From: an uncultured Oscillospiraceae bacterium
GTDB lineage: Bacteria > Bacillota_A > Clostridia > Oscillospirales > Oscillospiraceae
Assembly: GCA_934561335.1 (NCBI GenBank)
Contig: CAKTGD010000064.1
Location: 1-8,805 of the forward strand
Length of the DNA: 8,805 nt
Direction of reading: 5' to 3'
Under the pieces are notes generated by a model. That model did no database searches. It was not told the DNA's origin and worked only from the letters and a program-made list of their open reading frames with translations. This document shows, one piece after another, positions 5,425 through 8,805 of this stretch. Both the position numbers and the translations under genes were made by a program. How positions within the stretch are numbered: the first letter of the stretch is position 1; each line of letters begins with the position of its first letter.

Positions 5425-6348
5425 ATGCAGCTGCTATATATGCTGGAAGCCGTCCGTACACCGTTCTGGGATGCGGTTATGTCCGCCGTCACCCATCTGG
5501 GAGAGGAGATGGTCTTTATGGTAGCGGCTCTTTTCGTGTTCTGGTGCGTGGGCAAGAAGGAGGGCTACTATCTGCTGGCAGTGGGCTTTGCCGGAACGGT
5601 GATGAACCAGTTTCTCAAGCTGCTGTTCCGCGTTCCGCGCCCGTGGGTGCTGGACGGGGACTTTACCATCGTGGAGAGCGCCCGGGCGCAGGCCACCGGT
5701 TACTCCTTTCCCAGCGGCCATTCACAGAACGCGGTGGGTACCTTCGGTGGCATCGCCCGCTTCACCCGGCGGAAATGGCTGCGCTTTGCGGCGCTTACTA
5801 TCGCGGTGCTGGTGCCCTTTTCCCGCATGTATCTGGGCGTTCACACGCCGCTGGACGTGGGCGTGGGCGCTGCAGCGGCCGCCGTGCTGGTGCTGGCGCT
5901 CTACCCCGTCATGATGCGCAGCGCCGAGCGCCCCCGCGCCATGGGGACGATCATCGGGGTAATGGCGGCGCTGGCGGCGGGCTATCTGCTGTTCGTGTCC
6001 CTGTTCCCCTTTCCCCCGGACATAGATGCGGCCAATCTTGCCCACGGCGCGGAAAACGCATGGAAGCTGCTGGGCGCCACATTGGGTCTTATGGCGGCGT
6101 GGCGGCTGGATGAAAAATGGATCCATTTCGACACCCGCGGCGCGTGGTATGTGCAGCTTGTCAAGCTGGCGGGCGGCCTGGCCCTGCTGCTGGCCGTCCG
6201 CAGCGGACTGAAAGCGCCGCTGACCGCCCTGCTGGGCCAGAGCGCAGGCGGCGCGGTCCGCTATGCCGTGATGGTGCTTTTCGCCGGAGCGGTGTGGCCC
6301 ATGACCTTCGCGCCGCTGCGGCGGCTGCTGGAAAAGCGGGTATATTGA
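5425..6348 (+). CDS. Membrane PAP2-family phosphatase with a C-terminal membrane extension
   Basis: PAP2 enzymes remove phosphate from lipid phosphates or pyrophosphates such as phosphatidate, phosphatidylglycerophosphate or undecaprenyl pyrophosphate at the membrane. All three motifs are intact in this 307-residue protein: KLLFRVPRP (65-73), PSGH (96-99) and SRMYLGVHTPLD (133-144), giving Arg134, His99 and His140 as active-site residues. Membrane segments are likely near 29-42, 47-64, 119-132, 145-163, 174-196, 243-259 and 278-295. The part after about 170 lies outside the minimal PAP2 fold, which needs about 200 residues. AGGAGG (5412-5417) leaves seven bases to the ATG at 5425 but only one to the ATG at 5419, so 5425 is chosen. 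No clear terminator follows, so it may read into the DUF4358 operon. The substrate cannot be told from the sequence. Confidence 0.9.
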   Translation: MQLLYMLEAVRTPFWDAVMSAVTHLGEEMVFMVAALFVFWCVGKKEGYYLLAVGFAGTVMNQFLKLLFRVPRPWVLDGDFTIVESARAQATGYSFPSGHSQNAVGTFGGIARFTRRKWLRFAALTIAVLVPFSRMYLGVHTPLDVGVGAAAAAVLVLALYPVMMRSAERPRAMGTIIGVMAALAAGYLLFVSLFPFPPDIDAANLAHGAENAWKLLGATLGLMAAWRLDEKWIHFDTRGAWYVQLVKLAGGLALLLAVRSGLKAPLTALLGQSAGGAVRYAVMVLFAGAVWPMTFAPLRRLLEKRVY

Positions 6349-6410
6349 CGCGGCGGCACATACTGAAATAAAAGAGCCGTAAAATTTTTTACGCCGGGAA
6401 CAAATTGCGC

Positions 6411-6439
6411 TTCAAATCCGTCTATACTTGTGATATGAT
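6411..6439 (+). promoter_or_regulatory. Promoter of the DUF4358-DHHW-MBOAT genes
   Basis: TTCAAA (6411-6416) and TATGAT (6434-6439) are 17 bases apart, and TG at 6431-6432 makes an extended -10. Transcription would start near 6446, giving a leader of about 78 bases. The A/T-rich stretch 6381-6391 lies upstream in otherwise GC-rich DNA. Confidence 0.6.
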
Positions 6440-6449
6440 AGCAGGTATC

Positions 6450-6500
6450 GGCGCGGTATGCGCCCAAACGAACGAAAAGCGCGTCCGCTCTGCCGGACGC
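6450..6500 (+). promoter_or_regulatory. Two hairpins in the leader of the DUF4358 operon
   Basis: A five-bp stem with a five-base loop (6450-6464) is followed by a perfect seven-bp stem with a six-base loop (6481-6500, GCGTCCG paired with CGGACGC). The second ends 23 bases before the lipoprotein start and is followed by an A-rich run into the ribosome binding site. There is no T-tract, so it is not a terminator. It could protect the 5' end or be a regulatory leader, but no known riboswitch class was recognised. Confidence 0.35.
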
Positions 6501-6523
6501 AAGAGAAAAGGATGGGATATCAG

Positions 6524-6982
6524 ATGAAAAAAATGTTGGCCGCTCTGCTGGCGGCTATGTTGGTGCTGACGCTGGCCGCCTGCGGCGGAAGCGGCAGTAA
6601 GACCGTGGATGTGCAGAAGCTGGCTGACGAGCTGAAGGACAACGTACCGTTCAGCGCCGCCATGATCGCCGACGCTGTGGAGGATCTGAACTATAAGCTG
6701 GATCCCCCCGAGGGCGCTACGCTGGCCGGCTATCAGGCCGACGGTACCGCCTATGACATGATCGTGGTTGGCCAGTGCGCCAGCGAGGCGGACGCCAAAA
6801 CGCTGTACGCCAATGTGCAGACCTATATGAACGACCTGAAAACCGAGGCCGGCCGGTATCAGCCGGAGGAGGTTGCCCGTATCGAGGGCGCGCTGCTGCG
6901 CCAGAGCGGCACGCTGGTGGTGCTGTGCATCAGCGATGATACCGCCGCTGCCACCGCCATCGTGGAGGGGTATCTGAAATGA
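6524..6982 (+). CDS. DUF4358 family lipoprotein
   Basis: A 152-residue predicted lipoprotein of unknown function. The signal has MKK, a hydrophobic stretch 4-18 and lipobox LAAC with Cys20 lipidated, so it should sit on the outer face of the membrane. The mature part (about 130 residues) fits DUF4358 as I know it: a helical ADEL segment at 34-37, a central YDMIVVGQCASEADA (77-91), RYQPEEVARIEGA (111-123), and a closing strand TLVVLCISDD (130-139) before a final helix. No catalytic motif is visible. An in-frame ATG at 6458 would put 22 charged residues before the signal peptide, so 6524 is chosen; AAGGA lies 11 bases upstream. The stop overlaps the next start by four bases (ATGA), so it is very probably co-translated with the DHHW protein and works with it. 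Confidence 0.85.
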   Translation: MKKMLAALLAAMLVLTLAACGGSGSKTVDVQKLADELKDNVPFSAAMIADAVEDLNYKLDPPEGATLAGYQADGTAYDMIVVGQCASEADAKTLYANVQTYMNDLKTEAGRYQPEEVARIEGALLRQSGTLVVLCISDDTAAATAIVEGYLK

Positions 6983-8130
6983 GCCGCTACAGAGGACGGC
7001 ACGGCGGTATATCTCCCCTGATGCTGCTGATCGCGCTGGTGGTGGCCATCGCTGCGGTGGTGCTGATTATCATCAATTTGGGGAAGGACAAGCAGCCTGC
7101 CGACGATGCCGATGCCCCGCCGACCAACCAGACCGATCCTGACGGCTCCGCCGGTTCCGACGGTACGGACGATCCCGCCAACACGCCGGCAGACCCTGCT
7201 CCCGCCTATGAGAAGATCGAGCTCAAGGGCGAGCAGCAGCAGTATGACGCGGTGTACCGGGTGGGGGATACCGGCTATGAGATGTACAGCTATGTGGACG
7301 GCACCGCCAAGAAGTATGCCGACAACGTAAACGCCGTGGCCGATGCGCTGGCGGGCAAGGCCAACGTGTACATGCTGCCCATCCCTCTCAGCTCCGGCGT
7401 CTGCCTGCCGGACGAGCTGTACGGCAAGGATATCTTCGCCGACCAGAAGGCCGCCGAGCAGAAGATCATCGGCTATATGAACGGCAATGTAAAGTCGGTG
7501 GCGCTGTACGACGCGCTGCTGGCGCACCGCACCGAGTATATCTATTTCCGCACCGACCACCACTGGACGGCGACCGGCGCTTACTATGCCTACGAGCAGT
7601 TCTGCAAGGCCAAGGGCATTGCCGCCAAGCCGCTGGACGGCTATACCGTGGACGAGTACGACGGCTTTTTGGGCACCTTCTACCGGGATTCCAACCAGAA
7701 CGCCGCCATGGGCGCCAATCCCGACAAGGTGATCGCCTATCATCCCCTCAGCACCGAGGCCACCATGGACTACGGCGAGAGCGAGAACAGCAGCCTGAAC
7801 CGGGGCAAGATCATCTATGACGAGTCCGGTGCCCCCGCCAGCCTGAAGTACGGCGCTTTCATCACCGGTGATAACGCCTACTCCATCATCAATAACCCCG
7901 ACGTGACCGACGGCTCCAGCTGCATCGTAGTGAAGGAGTCCTTCGGCAACGCCTTCGTGCCGTTCCTGACGGACCACTATCAGACCATCTATGTGCTGGA
8001 TTACCGGTACTGGAAGGGCAGCATCAGCCAGTTCGCGCAGGACAAGGGCGTGCAGGACGTGCTGTTTGTCAACAACCTGTCCGCCATCCGCTCCACGGCG
8101 CTGGTGGGATACCTGCACAACGTGGTGTAA
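6979..8130 (+). CDS. DHHW family protein (AlgX/AlgJ-like SGNH-type), membrane-anchored
   Basis: A 383-residue protein with one N-terminal membrane segment (about 13-33) after a short basic tail. An Asp/Pro/Thr-rich linker (39-76) leads to an extracytoplasmic domain. The defining motif FRTDHHWTATGAYYAY spans 190-205, with DHHW at 193-196. Asp193 and His195 form the D-x-H pair of the AlgX/AlgJ type. Ser321 in VVKESFGNAFVPFL (318-330) is the likely nucleophile of an SGNH-like triad. Related proteins transfer or hold acetyl groups for polysaccharide O-acetylation together with an MBOAT protein such as AlgI. It overlaps the DUF4358 gene by four bases and is followed by an AlgI-like MBOAT gene, which supports that role. 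The acceptor polymer is unknown. Confidence 0.88.
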   Translation: MSRYRGRHGGISPLMLLIALVVAIAAVVLIIINLGKDKQPADDADAPPTNQTDPDGSAGSDGTDDPANTPADPAPAYEKIELKGEQQQYDAVYRVGDTGYEMYSYVDGTAKKYADNVNAVADALAGKANVYMLPIPLSSGVCLPDELYGKDIFADQKAAEQKIIGYMNGNVKSVALYDALLAHRTEYIYFRTDHHWTATGAYYAYEQFCKAKGIAAKPLDGYTVDEYDGFLGTFYRDSNQNAAMGANPDKVIAYHPLSTEATMDYGESENSSLNRGKIIYDESGAPASLKYGAFITGDNAYSIINNPDVTDGSSCIVVKESFGNAFVPFLTDHYQTIYVLDYRYWKGSISQFAQDKGVQDVLFVNNLSAIRSTALVGYLHNVV

Positions 8131-8150
8131 GGAAAACCGGCGTCCGCACC

Positions 8151-8201
8151 GCCTCTGCGAGGCCTATAACCCCTGTGGGACAGAGCGCCGCTCTGTCCCA
8201 C
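8151..8201 (+). terminator. Intercistronic hairpins between the DHHW and MBOAT genes
   Basis: A five-bp stem with a three-base loop (8151-8163) is followed by a perfect 12-bp stem with a three-base loop (8175-8186 with 8190-8201). The second is followed only by CTTTCC's short T-run, so termination would be weak or partial. No convincing promoter was found between it and the MBOAT start at 8256. The likely effect is to lower, rather than abolish, MBOAT expression from the upstream promoter, or to stabilise the upstream mRNA end. Confidence 0.5.
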
Positions 8202-8255
8202 TTTCCGGCAAAAGCCCTATTAAGAAATCGTAAACTTTCCAAAGGAGAATACACT

Positions 8256-8805
8256 ATGGTTTTCAGCAGCACCGTCTTTTTGCTGATTTTTCTGCCGGTG
8301 GTGGCCGCCGTTTATTTCCTGTGCCCCCACAAGGCCCGCAATACCGTCCTGCTGCTGGCCAGCCTGATATTCTACGGCTGGGGCGAGCCGAAGTATATCC
8401 TGATCATGCTGTTCTCCACCGTATTTGACTATACCAACGCCCGGCTGATCGGCTATTTTCAGAATGCACAGCGCCACAGGGCTGCCAAAGTCGCGCTGAT
8501 CGTGGATGTGGTGGGCAATCTGGGGATCCTGGGCTTTTTCAAGTACACGGATTTCGCCATTGACAACATCAACAGCCTGCTGAGCGCCGGGATCCCGGCG
8601 CTGGGCCTGTCGCTGCCCATCGGCATCAGCTTCTATACCTTCCAGACCATGTCCTACACCATCGATGTGTATCGCGGCATCGTCAAGCCTCAGCGGAACA
8701 TCCTGAATGTGGGCGCGTATGTGACGCTGTTCCCCCAGCTGATTGCCGGCCCCATCGTCCAGTACAAGACGGTGGAGCACGAGCTGATGTACCGCCGGGA
8801 GAGCG
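8256..8805 (+). CDS. AlgI-like MBOAT O-acyltransferase, N-terminal 183 codons (runs off the right edge)
   Basis: MBOAT proteins of the AlgI type are polytopic membrane proteins that move acyl groups, usually acetyl, from a cytoplasmic donor across the membrane for attachment to a polysaccharide. The visible part has hydrophobic segments near 7-22, 30-40, 47-56 and 79-95. It has RNTVLLLASLIFYGWGEPKY (28-47), the family hallmark LPIGISFYTFQTMSYTIDVYR (120-140) and LFPQLIAGPIVQY (158-170). AAAGGAG (8241-8247) lies eight bases before the ATG. A full protein is about 470-500 residues, so the catalytic histidine lies outside the window. The preceding DHHW gene is its usual partner. Confidence 0.93.
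   Translation, partial: MVFSSTVFLLIFLPVVAAVYFLCPHKARNTVLLLASLIFYGWGEPKYILIMLFSTVFDYTNARLIGYFQNAQRHRAAKVALIVDVVGNLGILGFFKYTDFAIDNINSLLSAGIPALGLSLPIGISFYTFQTMSYTIDVYRGIVKPQRNILNVGAYVTLFPQLIAGPIVQYKTVEHELMYRRES

Noticed and set aside
6859..8118. A 419-codon open frame on the minus strand
   Set aside because: It lies opposite the DHHW gene, is rich in Val, Gly, His and Ala with no motif, and ends inside the DUF4358 gene. The DHHW and DUF4358 frames are clearly the coding ones. The equal length to the frame at 4021-5280 is coincidence.
8220..8780. A 186-codon open frame on the minus strand
   Set aside because: It is antisense to the MBOAT gene, whose plus-strand frame has clear AlgI hallmarks and a ribosome binding site.

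Overview
The window looks like the chromosome of a GC-rich Firmicute, most likely a gut Clostridia member of the Oscillospiraceae type. The grounds are strong AGGAGG-type ribosome binding sites, sigma-A-like promoters, lipoprotein signal peptides with lipoboxes, GC-rich codon third positions, and an MBOAT/DHHW/DUF4358 gene set that I associate with Clostridia. The species cannot be named from the sequence. No mobile element, CRISPR array, tRNA or rRNA was seen. No gene-free stretch exceeds about 210 bases.

Layout. (1) 1-459, minus: the first 153 codons of dapF (diaminopimelate epimerase; lysine and peptidoglycan precursor synthesis), with a near-consensus promoter. Just upstream of that promoter is a perfect 16-bp inverted repeat whose TCCT/AGGA half-sites recur every 10 bp. 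(2) 643-3210, minus: a compact, overlapping three-gene ABC importer operon of the NitT/TauT/SsuABC/ThiXYZ type (ATPase, permease, lipoprotein binding protein), closed by a strong hairpin terminator at 597-636. Its substrate is not known. (3) 3383-3763, plus: ridA, divergent from the importer and sharing a 172-bp intergenic region with it. (4) 3838-5214, minus: an atypical ROK/ASKHA-fold kinase-like protein with an extra N-terminal region of about 145 residues and a degenerate zinc site. It converges on ridA across a shared bidirectional terminator. (5) 5425-6348, plus: a membrane PAP2 phosphatase with all three catalytic motifs. (6) 6524 to the window end, plus: a DUF4358 lipoprotein, a membrane-anchored DHHW (AlgX/AlgJ-like) protein, and the start of an AlgI-like MBOAT acyltransferase. 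Together these look like an envelope or exopolysaccharide O-acylation system.

How the parts fit. The right third has a cell-envelope theme: PAP2 could recycle lipid-linked carriers or remodel phospholipid, and the DUF4358-DHHW-MBOAT set could acylate an extracytoplasmic polymer. The left part is metabolic: amino-acid and cell-wall precursor synthesis, import of a small organic compound, and removal of reactive enamines by RidA. The points most worth a second look are the phased palindrome upstream of dapF, the ROK-like protein with its unknown N-terminal region, the importer of unknown substrate with its hairpin-rich leader, and the role of DUF4358 in the acylation cassette.
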